45,445 bases of DNA, taken from positions 1-45,445 of the forward strand of contig CAZXID010000014.1 of the NCBI GenBank assembly GCA_964640325.1. The letters run 5' to 3'. This document shows, in pieces, positions 8,298-17,000 of the stretch. The notes beneath the pieces were generated by a model. The model was given only the letters and a program-made list of their open reading frames with translations, did no database searches and was not told the DNA's origin. Within the stretch, counting starts at the first letter, position 1. Every line of letters starts with the position of its first letter. The position numbers and the translations under genes are program-made. This stretch comes from DAOQAU01 sp964640325. GTDB taxonomy: Bacteria > Cyanobacteriota > Vampirovibrionia > Gastranaerophilales > Gastranaerophilaceae.

Positions 8298-9275
8298 ATG
8301 CCAAAAAAATGTATGAAATCGGGTGCTTTTATTGTCCCAACAGGAGTGGGCGCAACTATCGGAGGATTTGCCGGAGATGCAAGCTTTTGGGCAAGAGAAT
8401 TTGCTAAACACTGCAAACTTATAGTAAATCCCAATGTAATAAATGCAGGCTGTTTTTCAGGCATAAATAAAAATATGCTTTACGTTGAAGGCTATACTCT
8501 GGATGAATTTTTTAAGGGAAAAGTCAGTCTTATCCCTTCTAAAAACAACAAAATCGGCATCGTTTTTGACAAAAGCATTTCTCAAGAAGTTTTAAATATC
8601 CATATTAACACGATAAACGCAGTTAAAACAGTTTATGGCATTGATATTATCGGACATGAAATTACTGAAGAAAATGTCGGTGTAGATTTTTTTGTTGACA
8701 AATCAAATATTTCCACCGGCAGTATAAAAAATCTCAAAACCATTTTAGATTCAGCTAAAAATCTTGTTGCAAAAGGAGCAGAAGCAATAGCAATAGTCTG
8801 TCGGTTCAAAGATGATAACCTGAACGAAAATTACCAAGACGGCCTCGGGGTTGACCCTATTGGCGGAGTTGAAGCAATAATTTCGCATTATATCTCCCGC
8901 GAACTAAAAATCCCTGCCGCACATTCTCCCGCTTTTGATGATTTTTCTATTTCAACCGAAATAGTTGATGCAAGAGCAAGCGCAGAATACATTACACCTA
9001 CTTTTTTGCCTTGTATTTTGTTGGGACTTGAAAAGGCTCCAAAAATTTGTGATTTTAATAACAAAAAACTTAATATAAATAACTTGGATTTTTTAATAAT
9101 GCCCCACAATTGTTTGGGCTCAATTCCTGTCTTTGAAGCCCTTAAGCGCAAGATAAAAGTCTATGCGATAAAAGAAAATTCTACCGTTTTAAATATTAAC
9201 AAAAAGACATTATTCAAAAACAGTGATATAATTGAAATTGAAAGCTATAAAAATTGTTTGGAGTTAATCAAGTGA
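8298..9275 (+). CDS. DUF3326 family protein
   Basis: The protein has 325 residues from the ATG at 8298; ATG at 8313 is an alternative. Sequence blocks I recognise from DUF3326 are IVPTGVGATIGGFAGDA near the start, VNPNVINAG, MLYVEGYTLDEF, a DGLGVDPIGGVEAIISH block, IPAAHSPAF and a THxxPTFLPC-like stretch (EYITPTFLPCILLGL). The family has no established function that I know of and is typical of cyanobacteria, so it is the best taxonomic marker in the window. No signal peptide or transmembrane span is seen; it should be cytoplasmic. The stop overlaps the start of the pilin-like gene (GTGA), so the two are cotranscribed. Confidence 0.8.
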   Translation: MPKKCMKSGAFIVPTGVGATIGGFAGDASFWAREFAKHCKLIVNPNVINAGCFSGINKNMLYVEGYTLDEFFKGKVSLIPSKNNKIGIVFDKSISQEVLNIHINTINAVKTVYGIDIIGHEITEENVGVDFFVDKSNISTGSIKNLKTILDSAKNLVAKGAEAIAIVCRFKDDNLNENYQDGLGVDPIGGVEAIISHYISRELKIPAAHSPAFDDFSISTEIVDARASAEYITPTFLPCILLGLEKAPKICDFNNKKLNINNLDFLIMPHNCLGSIPVFEALKRKIKVYAIKENSTVLNINKKTLFKNSDIIEIESYKNCLELIK

Positions 9276-10000
9276 AACTAAAATCAAAAAAATATGCAAT
9301 GACACTGGCTGAACTAACTGTTATGTTTGTGATAATGGCTGTTGTTATAACAGCAACTCTAACCATTTCCAAAACAAAAACAGACAAAATAAAAGCCTAT
9401 CAATATTACGCGGCCTTCACAAATCTAAAACAAGCAGTGGGTGAAGTTTTTGCCGACGGTTACCAAGAAACACCCGAATCAACAATAGAAAAGCGCCTTA
9501 CAAAAAACGGCCATACCGGAGAAAAAACAGGCTTATGCGATAGACTATCAGAAATTTTTAACACGATTGGGACTGTTGATTGTGAGCGCACAACAGAAAG
9601 CGATTTTAATGATGAAAATGCAAATTTTACCCTAACAAACGGTAACAGATTTTTTAATTTAGGAAAAGATATGGAAGGAGATTCATTTAAATGCTTTATC
9701 GATATTAACGGAAAAAAGGGCAACAGTGTCCTTGATGAAGATGTAATGGCTTTTAAAATATATCAAAACGGCTTGGTTCTGCCATCGGAAGAATCTATTG
9801 GAGGAAACAATTCCTCTTATCTTTCTGCAAGCGTGAAAGAAATAACAAACAACAAATGGGTAGCAAAAGGGCTCTCTTACTTAGAAGCAATCTGCAATGC
9901 AGGCGAAATGTCCGAATCTTACTGCATACCTACAGGATACGAGCTAAAGGAAGACTGTGGAGCCCCAAATATTTGCCAAGTATTTATAAATAAACCCTAA
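9272..10000 (+). CDS. Type IV pilin-like protein with prepilin N-terminus
   Basis: The 242-residue protein begins with a short basic leader (MKLKSKKYA), then MTLAELTVMFVIMAVVITATL, the class III prepilin pattern with Glu at position +5 and a single hydrophobic helix. Prepilin peptidase would cut before the Met; the residue before the cut is Ala where Gly is usual. The C-terminal part is a globular pilin-type domain with several Cys (Cys-Gly-Ala-Pro near the end) that could form disulfides. GTG at 9272 is chosen because GGAG is 8 bases upstream and it overlaps the DUF3326 stop. No other pilus gene is nearby, so it is probably a minor pilin or pseudopilin assembled by a machine encoded elsewhere. 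Confidence 0.82.
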   Translation: MKLKSKKYAMTLAELTVMFVIMAVVITATLTISKTKTDKIKAYQYYAAFTNLKQAVGEVFADGYQETPESTIEKRLTKNGHTGEKTGLCDRLSEIFNTIGTVDCERTTESDFNDENANFTLTNGNRFFNLGKDMEGDSFKCFIDINGKKGNSVLDEDVMAFKIYQNGLVLPSEESIGGNNSSYLSASVKEITNNKWVAKGLSYLEAICNAGEMSESYCIPTGYELKEDCGAPNICQVFINKP

Positions 10001-10002
10001 CA

Positions 10003-10725
10003 TTACTCAAGTTCAAGCTTGGCTATTTTAACCCGGAAAATACTTTCCACGTCAATTCCGTTTATTATATTTGTAATCAAATCATTTGGATTAAGTTTAT
10101 TAATATCGGAAAAATGACTTATCACTCCGAGTATTTTTGTATCGGTATACTCTTCAATCAGCCTTGGAATAGTTTTTATTGCTGTTTCTTTTGTGTTTTC
10201 AGGGAAATTATTTATAACAACGCCTCTGACTTCAATTCCGCTTGAGACTGCCTGATTAATCGTCAAAAGAGTTTGGTTGACCGTTCCGAAATCAGGTTTT
10301 ATGACCACCAGAACAGGTAAATTAAGAAATTTTATAAGATTGCTTACCGTAAAATTTTGAGCAATCGGTGTCATAATCCCACCCGCACCTTCAGTCAAAA
10401 GACAATCGCAGGATTTTGCAATGTTATCAAAATCTTTTTTAATAACGGTTTTGTCTATTCTAATATTTTCCATCTCCGCTGCAATAAGCGGCTCAGCTTT
10501 TTCTTTAAGCATATAAGTAGAATGGGTCTTTACATAAGGATCAATGTTTTTTATATATGCCAAATCAGGTGCCTGTGTAAATCCCTGTTTTTCTTTTGCT
10601 CCGCATTGAACGGGTTTATAAACACAGGTCGTATAACCCAAACTCTGCATGGTTGCGGCAAGTCCTGCTGTTATAAAAGTCTTTCCGACATTGGTATCCG
10701 TTCCTGTTATAAAAAGATTTAGCAT
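10003..10725 (-). CDS. bioD: Dethiobiotin synthetase BioD
   Basis: BioD closes the ureido ring of dethiobiotin from 7,8-diaminopelargonate, CO2 and ATP, the penultimate step of biotin synthesis. The 240-residue protein shows the P-loop GTDTNVGKTF (residues 8-17), KPVQCG with the substrate-binding Lys, LLTEGAGGIMTP, and a VRGVVINN strand typical of the family. Length is normal. No other bio gene is adjacent; the upstream gene is xerD, 22 bases away. A TATAAT (10737-10742, reverse strand) lies 11 bases before the ATG and no Shine-Dalgarno is present, so it may have its own near-leaderless transcript. The 3' end faces the pilin-like gene with a 2-base gap. Confidence 0.93.
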   Translation of the reverse strand: MLNLFITGTDTNVGKTFITAGLAATMQSLGYTTCVYKPVQCGAKEKQGFTQAPDLAYIKNIDPYVKTHSTYMLKEKAEPLIAAEMENIRIDKTVIKKDFDNIAKSCDCLLTEGAGGIMTPIAQNFTVSNLIKFLNLPVLVVIKPDFGTVNQTLLTINQAVSSGIEVRGVVINNFPENTKETAIKTIPRLIEEYTDTKILGVISHFSDINKLNPNDLITNIINGIDVESIFRVKIAKLELE

Positions 10726-10742
10726 AATCTTATTTTATTATA
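10726..10742 (-). promoter_or_regulatory. -10 box 11 bases before the bioD ATG
   Basis: TATAAT on the reverse strand (10737-10742) in the 22-base gap between xerD and bioD. Initiation there would leave a leader of about 5 bases. Confidence 0.45.
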
Positions 10743-10747
10743 AACAT

Positions 10748-11614
10748 TTATTTATTAATCGAAAAATAAACTTCTTTTAAGCGTTTTTTGCTTATATGAG
10801 TATAAAGCTGTGTCGTAGATACATCGGAATGACCCAAAAGTTCCTGAACAATCCTTAAATCAGCACCGTTTTCAAGCAAATGTGTTGCAAAACTATGCCT
10901 TAGGGTGTGCGGGGAAATATTTTTGTGAATTTTTGCACCCTGTTGATGAATAAAATTATAAACATCCTGCCTTGTCAAAAACCTCCCGTTATCTGAAATT
11001 AAAAGGTTTTTTGTATCAAGTCCGTTTTTTTTAACAAGAAAATCTCTGTGCTCAAGGTATTCTCTTATAGCCTCTTTTGCTTTTTTACCCAGAGGCACAA
11101 GCCTTTCTTTTGAACCTTTTCCGCTGCATTTTAAGTAATTCGCATTTAAATCAAAACTGTTTGTCTTAAGCCCCACAAGCTCTGAGACTCTCAGTCCGCA
11201 GCCGTATAAAAGCTCCACAATGACTTTTTCGGTAGGATTCAATCCGTTTCGCAAAATTTCTTCTATCTCTTGAATACTCATAACTTTGGGCAATTTTTTG
11301 GGGACTTTAGGCTGTTCCAAAGTTAAAGTAGGATTTTGAGGACAAATTTCGTTGGCGCAAAGCCACTTGAAAAAATTTCTCAAAGATGCAATTTTTCGCA
11401 TTACACTGGTCGAAGAATAATTTTTTTCACGCAAATTTCTAACGTAAGAATTTATTTGCGTTCGCTGAATTTTATCCAAATCAAAAACATCAAGCGCAAA
11501 ACAAAAGTCCAAAAAATCGCTTAAATCACGCCTGTACGCATCAAGAGTGTTTATCGAAAGCCCTTTTTCCACCTCCAAAAATTCCAAATATTGAGATAAA
11601 ACCTGCATACTCAT
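10748..11614 (-). CDS. xerD: Xer-family tyrosine recombinase (XerD-like)
   Basis: Xer recombinases resolve chromosome dimers at dif. The 288-residue protein has the N-terminal SAM-like DNA-binding domain (about 1-100) and a complete catalytic set: R142 (GCGLRVSEL), K166 (GKGSKER), H236 and R239 (HTLRHSFATHL), H262 (LLGHSD) and nucleophile Y271 (TTQLYTH). The block GADLRIVQELLGHSDVSTTQ is closer to XerD than XerC. Normal length and the chromosomal, housekeeping context argue against a phage integrase. The ATG has no Shine-Dalgarno and sits 6 bases after TATAAT. The accessory segment just upstream is flanked by a 19-base direct repeat; I have no evidence that this enzyme acted on it. Confidence 0.92.
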   Translation of the reverse strand: MSMQVLSQYLEFLEVEKGLSINTLDAYRRDLSDFLDFCFALDVFDLDKIQRTQINSYVRNLREKNYSSTSVMRKIASLRNFFKWLCANEICPQNPTLTLEQPKVPKKLPKVMSIQEIEEILRNGLNPTEKVIVELLYGCGLRVSELVGLKTNSFDLNANYLKCSGKGSKERLVPLGKKAKEAIREYLEHRDFLVKKNGLDTKNLLISDNGRFLTRQDVYNFIHQQGAKIHKNISPHTLRHSFATHLLENGADLRIVQELLGHSDVSTTQLYTHISKKRLKEVYFSINK

Positions 11615-11626
11615 GGATTAATTATA
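11615..11626 (-). promoter_or_regulatory. -10 box 6 bases before the xerD ATG (predicted leaderless start)
   Basis: On the reverse strand AGTGTATAAT ends at 11621 and the ATG begins at 11614. There is no Shine-Dalgarno between them and no clear -35 box. Confidence 0.62.
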
Positions 11627-11675
11627 CACTTTTTATCTGAAAAATATATTAAACTTAGGACAAAAATCAAAATAT

Positions 11676-11748
11676 ACGTCACCCTGAATTTATTTCAGGG
11701 TCTCAAACACTTTGCCTGCAAGATTCTGAAACAAGTTCAGAATGACGT
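11676..11748. repeat. Intergenic palindromic repeat, CGTCA...TGACG family
   Basis: The element runs from acgtcaccctgaa to ttcagaatgacgt and contains an inner inverted pair (ccctgaatttatttcaggg). Related copies are at 18836-18957, 21490-21566 (inside polA) and 40444-40518. The ends are mutually inverted. It carries no gene. Confidence 0.8.
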
Positions 11749-11781
11749 TAATTTACTTTTATTAATTTTATTTCATATTAA

Positions 11782-11800
11782 ATATATTAAGTTTGTAAAA
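11782..11800 (+). repeat. 19-base direct repeat, copy 1
   Basis: atatattaagtttgtaaaa occurs exactly here and at 12481-12499, where it encodes the last codons and stop of the 160-residue ORF. The two copies are 699 bases apart. Confidence 0.75.
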
Positions 11801-11814
11801 AAATTAATGAAAAC

Positions 11815-11842
11815 TTGCAAAAATAAAATAATGTGCTACAAT
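11815..11842 (+). promoter_or_regulatory. Sigma-70-type promoter for the leader peptide / 12015 unit
   Basis: TTGCAA at 11815-11820, 16-base spacer, TACAAT at 11837-11842. Start of transcription expected near 11849, about 20 bases before the leader ORF. Confidence 0.65.
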
Positions 11843-11867
11843 CGTAGTAATTTATAAAGAGGTAACC

Positions 11868-11912
11868 ATGTGTACAAATTCAGCAAAAGAATTTCGATTT
11901 AGCCGCCAATAA
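11868..11912 (+). CDS. Possible 14-residue leader peptide
   Basis: ATG TGT ... CAA TAA encodes MCTNSAKEFRFSRQ and has a good Shine-Dalgarno (AAAGAGG, about 6 bases upstream), placed just after a strong promoter. Its last codons overlap a short GCCAA/TTGGC hairpin followed by a T-run (11905-11926), the layout of a transcription attenuator. The 160-residue gene begins 102 bases downstream. No run of one amino acid is present, so if this is a leader the sensed signal is not an obvious amino acid. It is too short to be certain it is translated. Confidence 0.4.
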   Translation: MCTNSAKEFRFSRQ

Positions 11913-11926
11913 CCTTGGCACTTTTT
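11905..11926 (+). terminator. Weak hairpin plus T-run, possible attenuator
   Basis: 5-base stem GCCAA/TTGGC (11905-11909 with 11915-11919), loop TAACC, then ACTTTTT. It overlaps the leader-peptide stop codon. The short stem makes it weak as a terminator. Confidence 0.4.
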
Positions 11927-11955
11927 GCTGATTTATTTTTAATTACACATTTTTA

Positions 11956-11977
11956 GATTAAAGAAAGTTCTTTAATC
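11956..11977 (+). repeat. Perfect inverted repeat in the 5' leader of the 12015 gene
   Basis: gattaaagaa (11956-11965) and ttctttaatc (11968-11977) form a 10-base stem with a 2-base centre. It lies between the attenuator-like hairpin and a TATAAT at 11987-11992. It could be an operator or an RNA structure. Confidence 0.55.
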
Positions 11978-12014
11978 AATAGTTACTATAATTTAAAAGA
12001 AAGGAGAACTTATT

Positions 12015-12497
12015 ATGAAAATTCAAAATGATTATTCACGCTGTAAATATGGAAGAATTAATTTCGGCTTCCATTATATAGGCTCTAACGAATGTCGAGT
12101 GTGCATTATCCCAATCATTGAAAAGCCGAAAGTTTATCTCTTAACAGGCAAAGTTTATGAAAATTGGTATAAGCCATTAACAGAATCCATTCAAGAGGTA
12201 AAAAAGTATATGATTAATCTAAAAAGAAAGGTACAAATAAAAAGAACAGTTTTTAATGAAAGGATTAATCCTCATTATACCGATAGATATACACAGGATT
12301 TATACCCTAACGAAGTTATAAAAACAAAAAGAAAAGGTACTGACGGAATTGTTGAAACAGTTTTGGAGACGCCTGAAGGAAATTGGTGGCATAAAATTAA
12401 AACTAAAGATAATATAATTTTAGAAACAGGAACTCCTTTGGGTGCAAAAAAATATACTTACAATCCTGAAACCAAAAAATATATATTAAGTTTGTAA
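12015..12497 (+). CDS. Unknown 160-residue protein
   Basis: I do not recognise this protein. It is basic, has no signal peptide or clear membrane span, and is rich in Lys, Tyr, Ile and Asn. The first 50 residues contain two Cys (CKYG, CRVC) and a RINFGFHYIG segment; the C-terminal third has beta-rich WWHKIKTKDN and KKYTYNPETKKY stretches. The start is secure (AAAGGAG 9 bases before ATG). It is preceded by a promoter, a leader ORF and two hairpins, so expression is probably controlled. Its final codons coincide with the second copy of a 19-base direct repeat, so the gene may have been inserted or duplicated. Confidence 0.7.
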   Translation: MKIQNDYSRCKYGRINFGFHYIGSNECRVCIIPIIEKPKVYLLTGKVYENWYKPLTESIQEVKKYMINLKRKVQIKRTVFNERINPHYTDRYTQDLYPNEVIKTKRKGTDGIVETVLETPEGNWWHKIKTKDNIILETGTPLGAKKYTYNPETKKYILSL

Positions 12498-12499
12498 AA
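12481..12499 (+). repeat. 19-base direct repeat, copy 2
   Basis: Exact second copy of 11782-11800. It contains the stop codon of the 160-residue ORF. Confidence 0.75.
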
Positions 12500-12570
12500 G
12501 TTTTGTGATTTTGCGCAAAAAAATCCCATTTTGTGTTTTTATATATATAAGATATTAAGGAATATTTTCA

Positions 12571-12801
12571 ATGAATGTAAATAAAATCAACATATTTTCA
12601 CCCGCAATGAAAGGGCTACAAGGGATTAACCCCAATCAGCAGCCTGTTAATGCAGTAAAGCCGGTTGGCAAAAATCCTTTTGAAAAACACGATCAAAAAT
12701 CGAAATACGGCGTAGGATTGATTAATTCTGATTTAAACAATATGTACACAAAAGCCCCTAACGGCAAAGAAGGGCTTGCAAATACAAGATGGATTGCATA
12801 A
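12571..12801 (+). CDS. Small unknown protein with N-terminal F-x-x-x-K-G motif
   Basis: The 76 residues start MNVNKINIFSPAMKGLQGINPNQQ. The protein is hydrophilic, Asn/Lys/Pro-rich, with no membrane span or signal peptide, and probably largely disordered. An AAGGAA lies about 10 bases before the ATG, and the upstream sequence gtttttatatatat (12535-12548) is repeated before the 7822 gene. It ends at a perfect terminator, which supports a real single-gene unit. The N-terminal 'FSPAMKG' resembles the short Phe-Gly segments near the start of the 24631, 25368 and 38427 proteins. Function unknown. Confidence 0.65.
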   Translation: MNVNKINIFSPAMKGLQGINPNQQPVNAVKPVGKNPFEKHDQKSKYGVGLINSDLNNMYTKAPNGKEGLANTRWIA

Positions 12802-12814
12802 ATAAATATTAAAC

Positions 12815-12851
12815 AAAAGGGCGGATTTTTCAAAGAAAAATCCGCCCTTTT
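12815..12851. terminator. Bidirectional intrinsic terminator
   Basis: Perfect 16-base stem (12815-12830 with 12836-12851), loop CAAAG, A-run on one side and T-run on the other. It serves the 12571 gene on the forward strand and rpmA on the reverse strand. Confidence 0.9.
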
Positions 12852-12876
12852 GTATTTTTTGTATTTTTATAAAATT

Positions 12877-13131
12877 CTAACCTGCGTATACGCTTACTTG
12901 TTTTCTGTCACGTCTGTGAGGCTCAAATTTAACCACGCCGTCAGCAAGAGCAAAAAGTGTATCGTCAGTACCGATTCCTACGTTTACTCCCGGATGAATT
13001 TTTGTTCCTCTTTGGCGAACGATAATATTACCGGCTTTAACCGTTTCTCCGCCGTATTTTTTAACTCCTAAGCGCTTAGCTTGTGAGTCTCTTCCGTTAC
13101 GGGTTGATCCCATACCTTTCTTATGTGCCAT
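12877..13131 (-). CDS. rpmA: 50S ribosomal protein L27
   Basis: The 84 residues start MAHKKGMGSTRNGRDSQAKRLGVKKYGG, the canonical bL27 N-terminus that reaches the peptidyl transferase centre. There is no Firmicutes-type cleavable extension before it. GNIIVRQRGTKIHPG and the VVKFE strand are present. AAGGAG stands 9 bases before ATG. It is the last gene of the rplU-rpmA unit and ends before a strong terminator. Confidence 0.97.
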   Translation of the reverse strand: MAHKKGMGSTRNGRDSQAKRLGVKKYGGETVKAGNIIVRQRGTKIHPGVNVGIGTDDTLFALADGVVKFEPHRRDRKQVSVYAG

Positions 13132-13155
13132 TTTTTATTTCTCCTTAAAATTTGT

Positions 13156-13180
13156 CATCCCGCACTTGTTGCGGGATCTG
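13156..13180. repeat. Hairpin repeat between rplU and rpmA
   Basis: ATCCCGCA...TGCGGGAT flanked by GTC on the left, the same GTCATCC-type opening as the larger palindromic repeats, so this looks like a short or truncated member. It lies in the 58-base rplU-rpmA spacer and could affect the ratio of the two messages. Confidence 0.5.
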
Positions 13181-13189
13181 TTTTTACAA

Positions 13190-13540
13190 TTATTCTTCCG
13201 AAGTCCCTTCAGAATCTTTCTTCTGAGCTGAAGTTCTGATTTTTGTAACCATAACTTTGGTAAAACCTTGTCTGTGCCCTTGCTTATTTCTGTAACCTTT
13301 TTTAGGTCTTTGTTTATAGACAAGAACTTTTTTTTCTTTACCGTGTTCAAGAATTTTACCTTCAACGGAAGCTCCGCTGATGTAAGGTTGACCGACTCTT
13401 GATTTTTTACCGTTTGCGAGCATAACAACTTTGTCAAAAACAACTTTGCTGTCTTTTTCGCCATCCATAAGTTCTACTTTTAAGTAGCGGCCTTCTTCCA
13501 TCTGATACTGCTTACCGCCTGCTTCTACTATTGCGTACAT
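13190..13540 (-). CDS. rplU: 50S ribosomal protein L21
   Basis: The 116 residues from the ATG at 13540 read MYAIVEAGGKQYQMEEGRYLKVE, the standard bL21 start; an in-frame upstream extension to 13615 is not part of the protein. KVLVYKQRPKKGYRNKQGHRQ is the typical C-terminal RNA-binding loop, followed by a charged tail (KKDSEGTSEE). AAAGGA lies 7 bases before ATG. First gene of the rplU-rpmA operon. Confidence 0.96.
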   Translation of the reverse strand: MYAIVEAGGKQYQMEEGRYLKVELMDGEKDSKVVFDKVVMLANGKKSRVGQPYISGASVEGKILEHGKEKKVLVYKQRPKKGYRNKQGHRQGFTKVMVTKIRTSAQKKDSEGTSEE

Positions 13541-13570
13541 TTTTAAATCCTTTCGGTTTGAGGAATCGTA

Positions 13571-13615
13571 TTCGCACAAATAAAGCCTAGTATAACTCTT
13601 AGTGCGAAATTTCAA
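13571..13615 (-). promoter_or_regulatory. Probable rplU promoter with 7-base inverted repeat in the leader
   Basis: On the reverse strand TTGAAA (13610-13615) and TATACT (13589-13594) are separated by 15 bases, a short spacer. TTCGCAC (13602-13608) and GTGCGAA (13571-13577) are perfect inverted arms that straddle the -10 box. The leader to rplU is about 40-45 bases. Confidence 0.4.
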
Positions 13616-14020
13616 ACGATTTGCCTATCTAATACTTCGTTACTCTATTATCACAGGCTAAAAATCCCCTGTCAAGGGGGGTAAATGTATTCTTAACTCA
13701 TGCAAAACTAAAAATCCCCTGTCAAAGGGGGCAAACAAAAAGTTAAAAAGGTGAATAGTTGAACAGTTGAACAGTTTTAAAAAAACAAGTCGTTGCCAAC
13801 TCTGCCGAACAAAAACTGACTAAATGTCAGCTTTTGTGAGAGGTAGAGGCTTTAGCCAAACGACGTAAAAAGAGATTCTTCGGGCTTTGCTCTCAGAATG
13901 ACGAAAAAAATTAATGGCGGGATAGCAATCCCGCCCTACTTATAAACTCATCAACTTATAAACTAAAATAACCTTTCAGCCCTTCACTTATTCAGCTGTT
14001 CAGCCAAATACATTTACCCC
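13616..14020. other. Gene-free repeat-rich interval
   Basis: No gene is visible. It holds two copies of ctaaaaatcccctgtcaa (13658 and 13708, each a small cccctgtcaagggg hairpin), a tandem gaacagttgaacagtt stretch near 13758, a CTTCGGGC...CAGAATGACG fragment near 13873-13903, a GGCGGGAT/ATCCCGCC hairpin ending in CTAC (13916-13939), and short acttataaact repeats. Confidence 0.7.
13916..13939. repeat. Short hairpin repeat ending in CTAC
   Basis: GGCGGGAT (13916-13923), loop AGCA, ATCCCGCC (13928-13935), then CTAC. The polA hairpin at 21454-21477 has the same plan (8-base arms, 4-base loop, CTAC) with different arm sequence. Confidence 0.6.
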
Positions 14021-17000
14021 TTAATCCACCGAGAAAATTTCTCTTACATCATCCATTGTAAGAGATTTTGTTATATTTCTGTCAACGGAAATTACGCTGT
14101 CAACAAGATTTCTTTTAACCTGTTTAAGTTTTTGGATTTTTTCTTCAACGGTATTTTTTGTAATAAGTCTATAGACAAAGACCTTTTTCTTTTGACCGAT
14201 ACGATAGGCTCTGTCTGTTGCCTGATCTTCAACCGCAGGGTTCCACCACGGGTCGTAGTGGATTACATAATCAGCACCCGTCAAATTCAAGCCGGTGCCG
14301 CCTGCTTTCAAGCTTATTAAGAAAATCGGAATATCATCATTATTGTTAAACCTTTCAACCGCGCCTTGCCTGTCTTTGGTCTGCCCGGTAAGATATTCGT
14401 AGCGGATTCCCTCTTTATCAAGCCACGCTCTTACCAATTCAAGCATATCGACAAATTGACTGAAGAGCAAAACTCTGTGTTTTTCGGAAATTATCTCCTC
14501 GAGCATTTCTTTTAAATGCTCGAATTTACCTGATTCATTAATCTTTTTAATGTTTTCTTTATCATAAAGTCTTGGGTGACAGCAAATTTGACGCAGACGT
14601 AAAAGCGCAGAGAAAATGGACATTCTGCTTTTTTCAAGCCCATTTTGTTCAATACTCTTGAACAATTCTTCTTTTGTACTGTCAAGGACTTCAAGATAAA
14701 AATCTCTTTGTTCGTCGGTAAGTTCGCAGTATGCAATATTTTCAACCTTATCAGGCAAATCTTTTGCTACATCGCGTTTCATACGGCGCAAGATAAACGG
14801 ATAAATCTGTAATTTCAAACGTTTTTCAACTGTTTTATCGGCGCGCTCCATAATCGGATTTACATAGCGGTAATTAAACTCTGATATGCTAAACAAAAAT
14901 CCCGGCATAAGAAAATCGAAAACCGACCAAAGTTCTTCGAGCCTGTTTTCGATGGGGGTACCCGAAAGTGCCAATTTATGTTCACAAACAAGCCTTTTTA
15001 CTGATTGAGCCGTTTGAGAAAGTGCATTTTTAATGTTTTGTGATTCATCTAATATAACGTATCTGAAATTAATTTTTTTTAGTTTTTCTATATCGCGGCG
15101 CACCAAAGCATAACTTGTAATTACAATATCATACTTAGAAATATCTTTAAAAAGTTCTTTTCTTTCTATACCTGAAAGTTTAAGGCAGGTTAGACTCGGC
15201 ACAAATTTTTGAATTTCCATTTCCCAGTTAAAAACAACCGAAGTCGGGCAAATAACTAAAGTCGGCATCGGCCCGTCTTTTTCCTTAGCCCTCTGGAGCA
15301 AAATCAAAGCCTGAAGTGTTTTTCCAAGCCCCATGTCATCGGCAAGAATCCCGTTAAGTCCGTATTTATACATAAACCAAAGCCAACTGAACCCTTTTGC
15401 CTGATATTCCCTGAGCTCTGCATTAACCGCTTTTGGGATTTCAATATCTTCTTTTGTCGAAAACGAAGAAATTTGCTCCCAAAAATTAGAAAAATCTTCG
15501 CTCAAAGCAAGTTCAACACCGAAATTTTCAAGCTCATTCAAAAGTCCCGCCCTGTAAGTTTTTACCAAAAACTTATCTTCACTGTTGCGATAAACATCAA
15601 ATGAGTTAAATGAACGCATCATCGCATAAATGTCTTGTGCAGGATATTCTACAAAACCCAAACTCCTCACGCGTGAGTACTTTTCACCGTTTTGAATTGT
15701 ATTGTACACGTCATCAAAACTAATTTTGTCTTCCCCCACCTGTCCATAAAGATAAATCTGAAAACTGTCTTTTGATTCTTCGCAAAAATCCACTTCCGCA
15801 CACAGCTTAAAAGGCTCTTGAGCAAGTTTAAAGAAACTTAAATCGTCTTTTTCTTCAAATTTCCAACCTTCACCTGCCTGCTTGATATAATAATTGTAAA
15901 AGTCAACGGCATTTTCTTTTTCAAGCGCAAGGTTGTTTGTCTGCATAGGAACAAATTTGCACGCCAAAAGCATATTATAAGCATCCTGCTCGTGTTTCAA
16001 ATTCCTTTTAATCCAATATTGACTGTCCTCTTTTGGCTTCTTAATCGTAACATAGGGTGTTTTTTCGCTGGTTTTTGAAAACGGTACTTTTACGCCGTCA
16101 TACTCAAATTCCAAAGAAGCTTTTAATGACTGATCATAATCAATGCCCATTGTAACAACATTCAAAGGCGGTTTCTGTTCAAGCATAAGCTTATTAATTT
16201 CATCAGAAATTTCAATATCCATAATTTTTTGCAAATCGGGCAATTCTTCATAAATAAATTTCCCGCCGTCAGAATCTTTCAAATCGGTAAAAGAAGATTT
16301 TATCAAATTTTGAGGAATTGCCCCCACGGCTATATTTGTCGGGAAAATTACATTTTTATAACGTCCCCACTTCAGGTGCCTTGAAAAATATCTTATCTCT
16401 TCAAACGGATAAACATCATCTTTATCCGGACGCTTCCATTCAAGCGCAAGCATTATATTTCCCGCCTGAGAATAATTTACCGAAAGCGCAAGCCGCCATT
16501 CTTTGTCGGTAAATTTCAAACGCTGCTTCGTTTTTTCATCCAAAACCTCGTCCGCCTTTGCAAGAAGAGGGAACATGTCCGCAAATTTTGCAAGCTGAAT
16601 ATCGTACCATCCGGCTTTTTTATCCTGACGAGAAGTTTTTAACAACTGTTGAAAAATAGCCACTTCAACTTTTTGAGCAATATTAAGCTCAAAATTTTTA
16701 TCCTGTTTTTGAGCCTCAATTAAAGCTTTTAAAATCTGCTCGATTGAACGGACAACTTTTCCGGTTTCTCTTGACATTACAAGAATGGAAAAGAAATTGG
16801 GTTTTCTTTTAGGGTTAAAATGAAATATATAATTGCCTTTTGGTGGCTCTGTCAAAGCGGTGTTTTCATCATCAAAACTTGATTCTATGCCGTATTTTGT
16901 TTCAAGAAAATCCTCAAAAGCATGTTCATCTATTGCCTTTAGCCCAACAGCAACAGCGTGTTTACACCATTCTTCTTTTAGAGGACAATTACAACGTGCT

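Noticed and set aside
10748..11614. Xer-type recombinase considered as a phage or island integrase
   Set aside because: Length, motifs and housekeeping neighbours fit XerD, and no phage or conjugation gene lies nearby.
13135..13464. Reverse-strand 109-residue ORF overlapping rplU
   Set aside because: It is an out-of-frame shadow of the L21 gene.
13616..14020. Repeated short units considered as a CRISPR array
   Set aside because: The repeats are only two copies, of different kinds, with no regular spacers and no cas genes in the window.
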